Source: Ruegeria sp. Ofav3-42 (GTDB lineage: Bacteria > Pseudomonadota > Alphaproteobacteria > Rhodobacterales > Rhodobacteraceae). Taken from it: DNA of 64,000 nt. The stretch lies in NCBI RefSeq assembly GCF_022347725.1, contig NZ_JAKRGB010000003.1, positions 372,001 through 436,000 of the forward strand, in the 5' to 3' direction. Shown in pieces: positions 8,883 through 17,690 of this stretch (its first letter is position 1; each line of letters starts with the position of its first letter). The notes under the pieces were generated by a model. It did no database searches, was not told the DNA's origin, and saw only the letters and a program-made list of their open reading frames with translations. A program made the position numbers and the translations under genes.

Positions 8883-9503
8883 TCAGTTCTTCGCGTAGAA
8901 TTCGACGACCAGGTTCGGTTCCATCATGACCGGGTAAGGCACATCGCCCAGGCCCGGTGCACGAACGAAGGTCGCGGTCATTTTCGAGTGGTCGGCGTCG
9001 ATGTAGTCAGGAACATCACGCTCGGCCAGAGCAACTGCTTCCAGAACAACAGCCAGTTGCTTGGACTTGTCACGTACTTCGATCACGTCGCCTTCTTTGA
9101 CGCGGTAGGACGGGATGTTGACCCGCTTGCCGTTCACTTTGACGTGGCCGTGGTTCACGAACTGACGTGCAGCAAACACGGTCGGGACGAACTTGGCGCG
9201 GTAAACGACGGCGTCCAGACGGCGCTCCAGCAGACCGATCAGGTTTTCACCGGTGTCGCCTTTGACACGCTCGGCTTCGGCGTAGATGCGGCGGAACTGC
9301 TTCTCGGTCAGGTCGCCGTAGTAGCCTTTCAGCTTCTGCTTGGCGCGCAGCTGCAGACCGAAGTCCGACAGTTTGCCCTTGCGGCGCTGACCGTGCTGGC
9401 CGGGGCCATATTCACGACGGTTGATCGGGGATTTCGGACGGCCCCAGATGTTTTCGCCCATCCGGCGGTCGATTTTGTACTTGGCAGACGTGCGTTTGGT
9501 CAC
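8883..9503 (-). CDS. rpsD: 30S ribosomal protein S4
   Basis: The 206-residue protein binds 16S rRNA early in small-subunit assembly. It starts with the GTG at 9503 ([20 protein letters not shown]), preceded by AAGGAG at ideal spacing; longer in-frame readings to 9614 have no ribosome binding site. The S4 N-terminal domain is followed by an S4 RNA-binding fold at about residues 95-160 ([20 protein letters not shown], then [19 protein letters not shown]). It is monocistronic here, with its own terminator, and is not inside an alpha operon. Confidence 0.97.
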   Translation of the reverse strand: MTKRTSAKYKIDRRMGENIWGRPKSPINRREYGPGQHGQRRKGKLSDFGLQLRAKQKLKGYYGDLTEKQFRRIYAEAERVKGDTGENLIGLLERRLDAVVYRAKFVPTVFAARQFVNHGHVKVNGKRVNIPSYRVKEGDVIEVRDKSKQLAVVLEAVALAERDVPDYIDADHSKMTATFVRAPGLGDVPYPVMMEPNLVVEFYAKN

Positions 9504-9704
9504 GGCTGATCTCCTTCGTTTAGGTCGAGGCCAGTTCAGGCCACTATGAAGGGCGTTGTCCTCTTGAGGTTTCCCCCATGACAGGCATCCCCTTGCGGGG
9601 GCCACCAACACCAATGAAGCCGCGCTTATATCTGCAGAACTGGCAGAGTCAACACGGCTTGGGAAGTTTAGCTATATGTTCAAAGAACCGATCGGCTCGT
9701 GCGC

Positions 9705-10217
9705 TCAGTCCGCCATGGTCCTGGCACGAACGGCAGGACGATCAACCGATTTTTCCCAGTCCCCGTCAGACCGCGCCCGCGTCGGGAACGCGACGACAGT
9801 TCGATCCAGCTGAATAGAATCGCTTTGATTTTCAAACTCGGTATACGCGCCGATCCAGAATTCCTGATCTCGGGCAGGACATCCGTCTTCGAAAACCAGC
9901 ACAGGATCTGCCTCGCCGGTGACCAAGTACAGATGCCCTGTAAACGTCTGCGCTCCGTTGGTCAGAACGACAACAGCCATTGCGCCATCAGCCACTTCAA
10001 GCGACGGCACTAAGCTTTTCAACATTTTTTCGGTGATTTCTTGGGCCTGCCCCGACAGCGCAAGACTGTGTGGGGAGGATTCAGTCAACGAATGGGCCTG
10101 TCCACGCCACGACCATGCGGCACCAACCTTCAAAAAAGACTGAGGCGCAGCCTCAAGCCCATCCAACTCTGTCTGCGTCCACGAAATGGCTATACGACCG
10201 CTATGCCCGGCTCTCAT
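9705..10217 (-). CDS. Hypothetical protein, 170 residues
   Basis: The ATG at 10217 follows a purine-rich AGGCGGG. The sequence is acidic, has no signal peptide or membrane segment, and begins MRAGHSGRIAISWTQTELDG. The phrases ISWTQTELDGL and VGAAWSWRG recall N-terminal regions of some Roseobacter Hint-domain proteins, but no Hint motif is present and this is only a remembered resemblance. It lies between nrdJ and rpsD on the same strand, separated from nrdJ by an inverted repeat. No function is proposed. Confidence 0.6.
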   Translation of the reverse strand: MRAGHSGRIAISWTQTELDGLEAAPQSFLKVGAAWSWRGQAHSLTESSPHSLALSGQAQEITEKMLKSLVPSLEVADGAMAVVVLTNGAQTFTGHLYLVTGEADPVLVFEDGCPARDQEFWIGAYTEFENQSDSIQLDRTVVAFPTRARSDGDWEKSVDRPAVRARTMAD

Positions 10218-10319
10218 TGTGCCCGCCTGTACCTTTCAACAAATCACTGCTCACTGAACTACACTTATCAGGGCAGATTCTGGCGGAAAAGAGACGGAAA
10301 TGCAGCAATCACGAAAATG

Positions 10320-10355
10320 TTGCCGGAGAGTCATTTCACAATGAGACTCCGGCAA
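10320..10355 (-). terminator. Inverted repeat, probable terminator of nrdJ
   Basis: TTGCCGGAG (10320-10328) pairs over nine bases with CTCCGGCAA (10347-10355). Three further inner pairs lie across a small internal loop. On the minus strand the stem is followed by CATTTTCG, a weak T-run. It lies about 40 bp after the nrdJ stop codon, which fits a terminator of moderate strength. Confidence 0.5.
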
Positions 10356-10392
10356 TACGCAATACAACCCTAGGGAGATAACGACAGAGTCG

Positions 10393-12675
10393 TCAACCAC
10401 ATTTTGAGTGTCCGCAGCTGCGGCAGGTCATGCAGCCCTCGATCATCACCATATCAAACTGGCCGCAAGACGGGCAGGCCTTACCGCGAGGCGCGTCCAT
10501 GTTGACGACCTGAGCCTGCGGATCGGACTTCAACCCCATGCCTTCACCTTCAAGAAAGCCAATATTGATCATGTGTTGCTCGATCACGCCACCAATCGCT
10601 GCCAGAATCGAAGGGATGTATTTTCCTTGCACCCATGCACCGCCCCGCGGATCGAACACAGCCTTCAGTTCTTCGACGACAAAGGACACATCTCCACCCC
10701 GCCGAAAGACGGCCGAGATCATCCGCGTTAGCGCCAAAGTCCAGGCGTAGTGCTCCATGTTCTTAGAGTTGATGAACACCTCGAACGGGCGACGACGGCC
10801 GCCGATCACAATATCATTGATCGTCAGGTAAATCGCGTGCTCGCTATCGGGCCATTTCAGCTTGTAGGTTGACCCTTCCAGCGATTGCGGACGGTCCAAC
10901 GGCTCCGACATGTAAATCACGTCTCCGCCGTCCACCCCATGCGGGGCATCGGCGCTTTCTCCCGGTGCCTTGTCATCGCTCTCCGACACTGTCAGGACCG
11001 ATCCGGTCACATCATTGGGACGATAGGTGGTGCACCCTTTGCATCCCTGATCCCAGGCCTGCATGTAAACATCCTTAAAGGCGTCAAAGCTGATGTCCTC
11101 AGGGCAGTTGATCGTCTTCGAGATCGAGCTGTCGATCCATTTCTGCGCCGCCGCCTGCATCTTGACGTGATCGGATGGGGACAGCGTCTGTGCGTTGACG
11201 AAGTAATCCGGCAGATCCGTGTCGCCAAACTTGTCGCGCCACATCTGCACGGCGTAATCCACGACTTCCTCTTCCGTACGCGAACCGTCTTTCTGCAGCA
11301 CTTTCCGTGTGTAGGCATAGGCAAACACCGGCTCGATCCCCGAAGACACATTCCCGGCATAAAGCGAGATCGTCCCGGTGGGCGCAATCGACGTCAACAA
11401 CGCGTTGCGGATACCATGTTCACGAATTGCGTCGCGCACGTCTTCATCCATTTGCTGCATGGTCCCGCTGGCCAGATACTTCTCGGCGTCGAACAAGGGG
11501 AACGCCCCCTTTTCCTTTGCCAAGTCGACCGACGCCAGATACGCGGCGCGGGCGATCGCGTGCAACCAGCGCTCTGTCTGACGCGCCGCTTCGTCCGACC
11601 CATAGCGCAGACCCAACATCAGCAGAGCGTCCGCCAGCCCGGTCACACCCAAACCGATACGGCGTTTGGCCTGCGCCTCAGCGGCTTGTTCGGGCAGCGG
11701 GAATTTCGACGCATCCACAACGTTGTCCATCATCCGGACAGCCGTGGCGACCAATTCCTGCATCGCGGCTTCGTCCAGATGTGCGCCCTTCTCAAACGGC
11801 TCCGCGACCAGACGCGCCATATTGATCGAGCCCAGAAGACAGGCACCATAAGGCGGCAAAGGTTGCTCGCCACAGGGGTTCGTCGCCGCGATGGTTTCCA
11901 CGTAACTAAGGTTGTTGGCCGTGTTGATGCGGTCGATGAAAATCACGCCCGGTTCGGCATAGTCATAGGTTGCCTGCATGATCTTGTTCCACAGATCACG
12001 CGCCTGAACCGTGTGATAAACCTTGTCTCCGAACACCAGTTCCCACGGGCCATCGGCCTTGACCGCCTCCATAAAGGCGTCCGTCACCAGCACCGACATA
12101 TTGAACATACGCAGGCGGGCCGGATCGGATTTGGCGGTGATGAAGTGTTCGATGTCAGGGTGGTCGCAGCGCATAGTAGCCATCATCGCCCCGCGGCGCG
12201 AACCTGCGGACATGATCGTGCGGCACATCGCGTCCCACACATCCATGAACGACAGCGGACCTGAAGCATCTGCTGCTACCCCGTGCACATCCGCGCCACG
12301 AGGGCGGATGGTCGAGAAATCATAACCGATCCCCCCACCCTGCTGCATGGTCAGCGCGGCCTCTTTCAACATGTCGAAGATACCGCCCATGCTATCGGGA
12401 ACGGTGCCCATGACAAAGCAATTGAACAGGGTCACCTGACGCGCCGTACCCGCACCCGCAGTGATACGACCGGCGGGGAGGTATTTGAAGTCTTCAAGCG
12501 CTTCGTAGAATTTCTCTTCCCAATGGCCCTGATCCTTTTCTACCCGCGCCAGATCGCGGGCGATGCGCCGCCAGCTGTCCTCGACGGTCTGGTCGATGGG
12601 CGTGCCATCCGCCTGTTTGAAGCGGTATTTCATGTCCCAGATCTGCTCGGCGATGGGGGCGGCAAAGCGGCTCAT
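10393..12675 (-). CDS. nrdJ: Vitamin B12-dependent (class II) ribonucleoside-diphosphate reductase
   Basis: The 760-residue enzyme reduces ribonucleotides to deoxyribonucleotides using an adenosylcobalamin-derived radical, with or without oxygen. Visible marks are LPAGRITAGAGT, the first redox cysteine in TLFNCFVMGT, the active-site block NPCGEQPLPPYGACLLGSIN and PTGTISLYAGNVSSGIEP. A C-terminal cysteine-rich tail (CPSCG, CMTCRSCGHSKCG) is typical of NrdJ. No cobalamin riboswitch fits in the 129-bp upstream gap shared with the DUF1489 gene. AGGGA precedes the ATG. No nrdAB or nrdEF genes are in the window. Confidence 0.95.
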   Translation of the reverse strand: MSRFAAPIAEQIWDMKYRFKQADGTPIDQTVEDSWRRIARDLARVEKDQGHWEEKFYEALEDFKYLPAGRITAGAGTARQVTLFNCFVMGTVPDSMGGIFDMLKEAALTMQQGGGIGYDFSTIRPRGADVHGVAADASGPLSFMDVWDAMCRTIMSAGSRRGAMMATMRCDHPDIEHFITAKSDPARLRMFNMSVLVTDAFMEAVKADGPWELVFGDKVYHTVQARDLWNKIMQATYDYAEPGVIFIDRINTANNLSYVETIAATNPCGEQPLPPYGACLLGSINMARLVAEPFEKGAHLDEAAMQELVATAVRMMDNVVDASKFPLPEQAAEAQAKRRIGLGVTGLADALLMLGLRYGSDEAARQTERWLHAIARAAYLASVDLAKEKGAFPLFDAEKYLASGTMQQMDEDVRDAIREHGIRNALLTSIAPTGTISLYAGNVSSGIEPVFAYAYTRKVLQKDGSRTEEEVVDYAVQMWRDKFGDTDLPDYFVNAQTLSPSDHVKMQAAAQKWIDSSISKTINCPEDISFDAFKDVYMQAWDQGCKGCTTYRPNDVTGSVLTVSESDDKAPGESADAPHGVDGGDVIYMSEPLDRPQSLEGSTYKLKWPDSEHAIYLTINDIVIGGRRRPFEVFINSKNMEHYAWTLALTRMISAVFRRGGDVSFVVEELKAVFDPRGGAWVQGKYIPSILAAIGGVIEQHMINIGFLEGEGMGLKSDPQAQVVNMDAPRGKACPSCGQFDMVMIEGCMTCRSCGHSKCG

Positions 12676-12804
12676 TGGTGATTCCCTGTCTTGAAAGAGG
12701 TATCCAGACTATCCCAATTCACATGCGCACCACAACACCTTGATGACAGCCACCAGAAAGCTACAATATAAAGATGGGCCTCGGGACGACTCTGTGGGAA
12801 AGCT

Positions 12805-13236
12805 GTGGATAACTACATAAACCTCATAAAACTATCGGTCGGATCGGAAAGCGTCGACACGCTGATTGCGTGGCAGGACAGCCGTAAGCCGCTGTATGAG
12901 GACGGGTGCCCGCGCCACGTCACCCGCATGTGGCCCAAGCGCGAGGCCGAGATTCTGAACGGCGGATCAATCTACTGGGTGATCAAGGGCGTCGTCCAGT
13001 GTCGTCAAAAGATTCTGCGACTGGATGAAGTGCGCGGCGAAGACGGCATCCGCCGCTGCGCCATCGTGCTCGACCCCGAAGTGCACCGCACGCAGAACGC
13101 TTTGAAACGCCCATTCCAGGGCTGGCGATACCTTAAACCGGAGGACACGCCTGCCGATCTTCCCAAAGGACGGGCAGAGGACGATTCTCTGCCCGATGAT
13201 CTGAACCGCGCATTGGCGGAGATCGGCGTGCTGTAA
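12805..13236 (+). CDS. DUF1489 family protein
   Basis: The 143-residue protein starts with GTG (MDNYINLIKLSVGSESVDTL). The NYINLIKLSVG start and the internal RHVTRMWPKREAEIL and GSIYWVIKG blocks match DUF1489, an uncharacterised alphaproteobacterial cytosolic family. It is divergent from nrdJ, and its stop codon abuts the 3' end of hisG with no gap. Confidence 0.85.
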   Translation: MDNYINLIKLSVGSESVDTLIAWQDSRKPLYEDGCPRHVTRMWPKREAEILNGGSIYWVIKGVVQCRQKILRLDEVRGEDGIRRCAIVLDPEVHRTQNALKRPFQGWRYLKPEDTPADLPKGRAEDDSLPDDLNRALAEIGVL

Positions 13237-13926
13237 TCAGCTCAGCCGATCCAATAGTTCAGACAGAACCTCTTTATCACCCGCATCGTAAGCAGCTACA
13301 CGACTACGCCACAGTGTTGCCTGTGATTGCAGGATCAGACCGTCCGACAGGATCTTGAGGTGGTTGGCCCGCAAAGTCTCACCGGTCGAGGTGATATCGG
13401 CAATCGCTTCGGCGGTTTCGTTCATCACGGTGCCTTCAGTCGCGCCCTGGCTGTCGATTAACGTGTAGTCGGCAACGCCCGCATCGGTCAGAAACTCTCG
13501 CACCAGACGGTGGTATTTGGTGGCAATCCTCAACCGGTGGCCATGGGTCTTTCGAAACGCGGCGGCTGCGGCATCGAGATCGTCCAGCGTATCAACGTCG
13601 ACCCAGCAGGCAGGCGTCGCGATGATCAGATCCGCTTTGCCGAACCCAAGTTGCGATATCTCTTCGATCTGCTGCTCCCAGCGCGGCAGTTTCTCTTGCA
13701 CCAGATCAGTTCCGGTGACACCCATGTGAATGCGACCCGCGGCCAGTTCCCGAGGGATTTCACCCGCAGACAGCAGGATCAGCGAGACACCATCAATCCC
13801 CTCGACCCTGCCTGCGTACTCCCGGTCCGATCCGCTGCGCGAAAGGGTGATGCCGCGCTTTTCGAACCACGAAAAGGTTTTCTCCATCAACCGGCCTTTG
13901 GAGGGCACGCCAAGTTTCAGGCTCAT
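13237..13926 (-). CDS. hisG: ATP phosphoribosyltransferase, short form catalytic subunit
   Basis: The 229-residue protein catalyses the first step of histidine synthesis, joining ATP and PRPP. It has the HisG opening LKLGVPSKGRLME, the block GRIHMGVTGTDLVQE, and a PRPP-binding ATEGTVMNETAEAIADITSTGET. It lacks the C-terminal regulatory domain of long HisG, consistent with the hisZ gene directly upstream, which it overlaps by ATGA. HisG and HisZ form a hetero-octamer inhibited by histidine. Confidence 0.95.
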   Translation of the reverse strand: MSLKLGVPSKGRLMEKTFSWFEKRGITLSRSGSDREYAGRVEGIDGVSLILLSAGEIPRELAAGRIHMGVTGTDLVQEKLPRWEQQIEEISQLGFGKADLIIATPACWVDVDTLDDLDAAAAAFRKTHGHRLRIATKYHRLVREFLTDAGVADYTLIDSQGATEGTVMNETAEAIADITSTGETLRANHLKILSDGLILQSQATLWRSRVAAYDAGDKEVLSELLDRLS

Positions 13927-15011
13927 TTCGCGTCCTCCTCGATTTCCAGCATCAGGTCCGGGCGCAGAACACCACCAACGGCCGGAATTTCCGCCCCGTT
14001 GCCCAATTGCCGGGTCAGCGCATCATAGCGCCCGCCCGTGGCAATCGGCGGCAGGTCCGGACGACCTTCAGCATAAAACCCAAAGACAAACCCGTCATAA
14101 TACTCCATGGACGTGCGCCCGTATGCAGCCTCGAAATCGAGCGTCTCGACTTCCACGCCGCGTGCCTGAAGGGCCGCAATTCTGGCCTCGAGCCTGTCCA
14201 GCGCCGGAGTGATCTGTGGTAAGTCGACGGCCACATCCCGCAACTGCTCCAGCGCGAAGGGCATAGTTTCCCGCACTGCCAAAAGCGACTCGAGCCCCGC
14301 GAGTTCGTTATCCGAAATCGGTGGCGTCTCGCGATCTTCGCGCAATGCTTCGATACGGGCTTCAATCTCGGCAGCGCGTCTTTTTCCGATCATCGGCGCG
14401 TCAAACCCCATGGGGTCCGCTGCATCCAGCAGTTTTGCGCGGTGTTCCGGCTCGGGTTTTCGCCCGGCAAAGCGATCCAGCAGGATACGGAACCGGCGTG
14501 GACGCCACAGGTGGCGCATCAAAGCCGCTTTACGGCGATCCGTGGTGCGAAGACCCTGAACAGCCGCAGTCAGAATGCCAATATCGCCGGTGGCCGCGCG
14601 CAGGGGCAAACCCCGCAATTGCAGAGCAAACAGCGAAAACACCTCGGCATCCGCCCCCGCCGGATCGTCCCGGTCAAAGACCTCGTACCCGACCTGAATG
14701 TACTCATTGGACCGGTCTGGGTCGTGTTCCTGTCGGCGGAAAACTTCGCCCGAATAGGTGTAACGCGCCGGCTCGGCCCCTTCCGTCATGTGCATTTGCA
14801 CAACCGGCAGCGTGAAGTCGGGGCGCAGCATCTGCTCGCCGCGCAAGGCGTCCGACGTCACATAGGCACGGGCACGAATGTCTTCGCCGTAGAGGTCCAG
14901 CAGCATTTCCGCCGGCTGCAGCAAAGGCGTATCCACGACCTGTGCGCCTGCGGCCTCGAACCGGACACGCATCATCGCGGCGCGGGCCTGTATCTGAGAA
15001 CGGTTGGGCAT
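13923..15011 (-). CDS. hisZ: ATP phosphoribosyltransferase regulatory subunit
   Basis: The 362-residue protein is a class II aminoacyl-tRNA synthetase-like paralogue of HisS. It shows LRPDFTLPVVQMHM, RYTYSGEVFRRQE and a C-terminal YDGFVFGFYAEG and PPIATGGRYDALTRQLG. It supplies histidine feedback regulation to short HisG and has no tRNA-charging activity. It sits between hisS (3 bp upstream) and hisG (overlapping), giving a hisS-hisZ-hisG transcript. Confidence 0.93.
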   Translation of the reverse strand: MPNRSQIQARAAMMRVRFEAAGAQVVDTPLLQPAEMLLDLYGEDIRARAYVTSDALRGEQMLRPDFTLPVVQMHMTEGAEPARYTYSGEVFRRQEHDPDRSNEYIQVGYEVFDRDDPAGADAEVFSLFALQLRGLPLRAATGDIGILTAAVQGLRTTDRRKAALMRHLWRPRRFRILLDRFAGRKPEPEHRAKLLDAADPMGFDAPMIGKRRAAEIEARIEALREDRETPPISDNELAGLESLLAVRETMPFALEQLRDVAVDLPQITPALDRLEARIAALQARGVEVETLDFEAAYGRTSMEYYDGFVFGFYAEGRPDLPPIATGGRYDALTRQLGNGAEIPAVGGVLRPDLMLEIEEDAK

Positions 15012-15014
15012 GGA

Positions 15015-16691
15015 TCAGTCCTGACTGTCCAGAATTTCGCGCACCTTGGAAACCAGATCACCGCGCGGCACTTCAAACTGACTGGGGCGTTCTTTCCATT
15101 CCTCCAGAGTGGCGCTTTCGGCAATCTTTGCGCCAAGGATCAGGTCCTTGATCTGCACGATCCCATTGGCCTTTTCATCGCCGCCTTCGATCACCGCAAT
15201 CGGAGAGTTCCGCTTGTCCGCATACTTCAACTGATTGCCAAAGTTCTTGGGGTTGCCCAAGTAGACCTCGGCCCGGATGCCTGCGTTGCGCAGTTCCGCC
15301 ACCATCGCCTGATAGTCAGCCATGCGGTCGCGGTCCATTACGGTGACAACAACGGGGCCGGTGGCCTGCGCGGCGATCCGGCCCTTTTCGCGTAGAGCTG
15401 CCAGCAAACGGTCAACACCGATAGACACGCCGACAGAAGGTACGGGCTGACCAGTAAAGCGTTTTACCAAGTCGTCGTAACGTCCACCACCGGCGACTGA
15501 GCCAAATTGCCTCTTGCGCCCCTTCTCATCGAAAACATCGAAGGTTAGCTCAGCTTCAAATACAGGCCCAGTGTAGTATCCCAAGCCACGCACAACAGCT
15601 GGGTCTATTTTAATCCGGTCAGGACCGTAGCCTTGTGCGTAGAGTAAATCTACAATCTCACTAAGCTCGTCTACACCTTGTTCACCTTCCTCGGAACCTC
15701 GAACCAGCTCTCCTAGGACGCTAATTGCGGCAATATTCCAGTAGTGATTTTCGGGTGACGGATTGTTGGGGTGGGGTGCATACAGCGCAGCGACTAACCT
15801 AGTGGATTGGCTAATCTTATTCCCCTTATCCAAAGAAACCGTGGTGGCACCAACACCGTCTTCAATTTGGCTTTCGACAAGCGCCCTTATTTCCTCCTGT
15901 TTCTCAGCGACGAGACCAGGAGCGAGCACAAACGACATTATGGTTTCGATTTGATGAAGATTTAGCCCAGCTCCACTTGTGAAATCACCACTTCCATCCT
16001 TGCGCCCTTCTCCCAGAAGTGAACGCACTCCTTCTGCGCCTAGCCTATCGAATTTGTCGATAGCCCGCAGGACAATTCCCCGCTCTGTCTCAAAAGCTCC
16101 CGGATTTTGCTTATCGAATAAGCCAGCAATCTCCATAACGCCGTTCAGAACTTTGCGGTTGTTGACGCGCACCAGATAGTCACCGCGAGGGATACCCACG
16201 GTCTCCAGTGTGTCCGACAGCATGGCGCAAATCTCGGCGTCTGCGGCCATCGAGGCCGTGCCGACCGTATCCGCATCACACTGATAGAACTGGCGATACC
16301 GACCCGGTCCGGGCTTTTCGTTGCGCCACACCGGCCCCATCGCATAGCGGCGATACGGCGTCGGCAGATCGTTGCGGTGCTGCGCATAGACACGCGCCAA
16401 AGGCGCGGTCAGGTCATACCGCAGCGCCATCCAGTCGCCCTTGTCGTTCTCATCGACCTCCTGCCACGCAAACACGCCTTCGTTCGGGCGATCCACGTCG
16501 GGCAGGAACTTGCCCAACGCCTCAACGGTTTCCACCGCGCTGCTTTCCAGAGCGTCGAACCCGTAACGATGATAGACGTTCGCAATGGCCCGCAGCATCT
16601 CGGTGCGCTGCGTGACTTCCTGGCCGAAATAGTCGCGGAACCCTTTGGGCGTAATTGCCTTGGGGCGGGGCTGTTTCTTGGGCTTGGCCAT
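15015..16691 (-). CDS. hisS: Histidyl-tRNA synthetase with a compositionally foreign middle segment
   Basis: The 558-residue class II synthetase charges tRNA-His. Motif 2 is visible in [26 protein letters not shown], the histidine-specific blocks in [17 protein letters not shown], and motif 3 in [14 protein letters not shown] start at the ATG at 16691 ([21 protein letters not shown]) rather than at 16754, whose extra 21 residues are unlike the family. From about 15440 to 16145 the gene uses ATA, AGG, TTA and CTA codons and much lower GC than either flank, and the protein is longer than the roughly 500 residues I expect in this group. Recombinational replacement of the middle is the likely cause. 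The reading frame is intact. Confidence 0.93.
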   Translation of the reverse strand: MAKPKKQPRPKAITPKGFRDYFGQEVTQRTEMLRAIANVYHRYGFDALESSAVETVEALGKFLPDVDRPNEGVFAWQEVDENDKGDWMALRYDLTAPLARVYAQHRNDLPTPYRRYAMGPVWRNEKPGPGRYRQFYQCDADTVGTASMAADAEICAMLSDTLETVGIPRGDYLVRVNNRKVLNGVMEIAGLFDKQNPGAFETERGIVLRAIDKFDRLGAEGVRSLLGEGRKDGSGDFTSGAGLNLHQIETIMSFVLAPGLVAEKQEEIRALVESQIEDGVGATTVSLDKGNKISQSTRLVAALYAPHPNNPSPENHYWNIAAISVLGELVRGSEEGEQGVDELSEIVDLLYAQGYGPDRIKIDPAVVRGLGYYTGPVFEAELTFDVFDEKGRKRQFGSVAGGGRYDDLVKRFTGQPVPSVGVSIGVDRLLAALREKGRIAAQATGPVVVTVMDRDRMADYQAMVAELRNAGIRAEVYLGNPKNFGNQLKYADKRNSPIAVIEGGDEKANGIVQIKDLILGAKIAESATLEEWKERPSQFEVPRGDLVSKVREILDSQD

Positions 16692-16820
16692 GTGGGGCGT
16701 CCTTCGAGGGTCATGTTCCGCGCGCGGTCTATCCCATGGCCCGCATCGGGGCAAGGCGCGCTTTCGCTGGCCACGGCGTCACAGGGTCGCTATGACCAGC
16801 CCGAGATACAGGAGTCGCCC

Positions 16821-17015
16821 ATGCAGCATCTGGAAGAACAGATCGCCCATCTGACCCGCACAGTTGAAGAGCTGAACACGGTCGTCACCCGCCAACAAGG
16901 CGAAATCGACCGCCTGACCCGCCGGGTCGAGATGTTACTGCAGCGTGAGGCCGAACGGGCGCAGGAAGGGTCCGGCGGGGTCGTATTCGGAGACGAACGC
17001 CCGCCGCATTATTGA
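16821..17015 (+). CDS. slyX: SlyX family protein
   Basis: The 64-residue protein is almost entirely a heptad-rich coiled coil (LEEQIAHLTRTVEELNTVV, then DRLTRRVEMLL) and ends GDERPPHY, close to the PPHY ending typical of SlyX. ACAGGAG precedes the ATG at 16821. The longer in-frame reading from 16377 is antisense to hisS and is not coding. The molecular role of SlyX is not established. It is divergent from hisS and convergent with the gene ending at 17020. Confidence 0.85.
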   Translation: MQHLEEQIAHLTRTVEELNTVVTRQQGEIDRLTRRVEMLLQREAERAQEGSGGVVFGDERPPHY

Positions 17016-17019
17016 ACGT

Positions 17020-17397
17020 TCAAAATCCCAGCGTTGTTTTCACTGCGTTATCCACCACTCCGCCCAAAAGGGCATCCTTATCCGCGGCGCATCCTTCTGA
17101 CAGCGCGGCAATGAATGCCTCACGCAGTTGAGCCTTTTCCTCATCCGTGGTCGCATGATCTTCGATATTGATCTGGCGATTGTAGAGAGATAGGGCCGTC
17201 ATCTTTCCGACAACGGCCACAACAAAGGCTTCGTCACCATCCGCCTCTTCGGCAATCGAGGCGCAGGTATAGTGCATCACAGGCAAGGCGTCTTGCACCA
17301 TCTGGTCAGCCTCGTCATCAGCCATCGCCACACTCGGAGCCGCCAGAATTGCGGCGAACACGGACATTCTGAGATTAAAATACCGCATCGCCATCAC
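17020..17397 (-). CDS. Hypothetical exported protein, 125 residues
   Basis: A signal peptide covers about residues 1-26 (hydrophobic MSVFAAILAAPSVAMA, then DDEADQ). The mature part is about 100 residues, acidic and helical, with two cysteines (YTCAS, EGCAAD) that could pair in the periplasm. It overlaps the upstream glycine-zipper gene by ATGA, so the two are co-translated. I do not recognise a family. Confidence 0.7.
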   Translation of the reverse strand: MMAMRYFNLRMSVFAAILAAPSVAMADDEADQMVQDALPVMHYTCASIAEEADGDEAFVVAVVGKMTALSLYNRQINIEDHATTDEEKAQLREAFIAALSEGCAADKDALLGGVVDNAVKTTLGF

Positions 17398-17606
17398 TTC
17401 CAGTTATGTCCGATAATAGCCCCGGCCACGCCGCCGATCGCCGCGCCCTTGCCGTCACCGATCAGCGCACCAACACCCGCGCCGACCACCGCGCCCTTGA
17501 TTGTGTTTTCTTTCTTTTTGTCATCCGCCATCCCGGCCGATGCCATCGCCACCGTTGCCGCCGCGGCGAAAGTCAGTGTTCTGAAACCAATGCGTGAAAT
17601 CGTCAT
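17394..17606 (-). CDS. Small exported glycine-zipper protein
   Basis: The 70-residue protein starts at the ATG at 17606 with AGGAGG nine bases upstream. A signal peptide (about residues 1-25, ending ASAGMA) is followed by a lysine-rich spacer and two glycine-zipper helices: GAVVGAGVGALIGDGKGAAI, then GGVAGAIIGHNW. This pattern is typical of small outer-membrane or stress-related glycine-zipper 2TM proteins. It forms an operon with the hypothetical exported protein that follows it. Confidence 0.8.
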   Translation of the reverse strand: MTISRIGFRTLTFAAAATVAMASAGMADDKKKENTIKGAVVGAGVGALIGDGKGAAIGGVAGAIIGHNWK

Positions 17607-17690
17607 ATCGGTGCCCTCCTGTGGCATGACCCAATAAGATATAAGAGTCAGCCTAGCCGGGCGAATTCGTTGTGGCAACAAAACGATAGC

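Noticed and set aside
9504..9704. Small RNA or leader peptide upstream of rpsD
   Set aside because: A short CCCC/GGGG stem occurs near 9590-9600, but without supporting structure or a T-run I cannot support an RNA feature.
10885..12264. 459-codon open frame on the plus strand
   Set aside because: It lies wholly antisense to nrdJ, whose family motifs are unmistakable; the translation is Arg/His-rich low-complexity, as expected from a shadow frame in high-GC DNA.
12676..12804. Possible NrdR boxes or cobalamin riboswitch upstream of nrdJ
   Set aside because: An AT-rich stretch near 12767-12775 recalls half of an NrdR box, but I could not find a second box at proper spacing. The 129-bp gap is too short for a cobalamin riboswitch.
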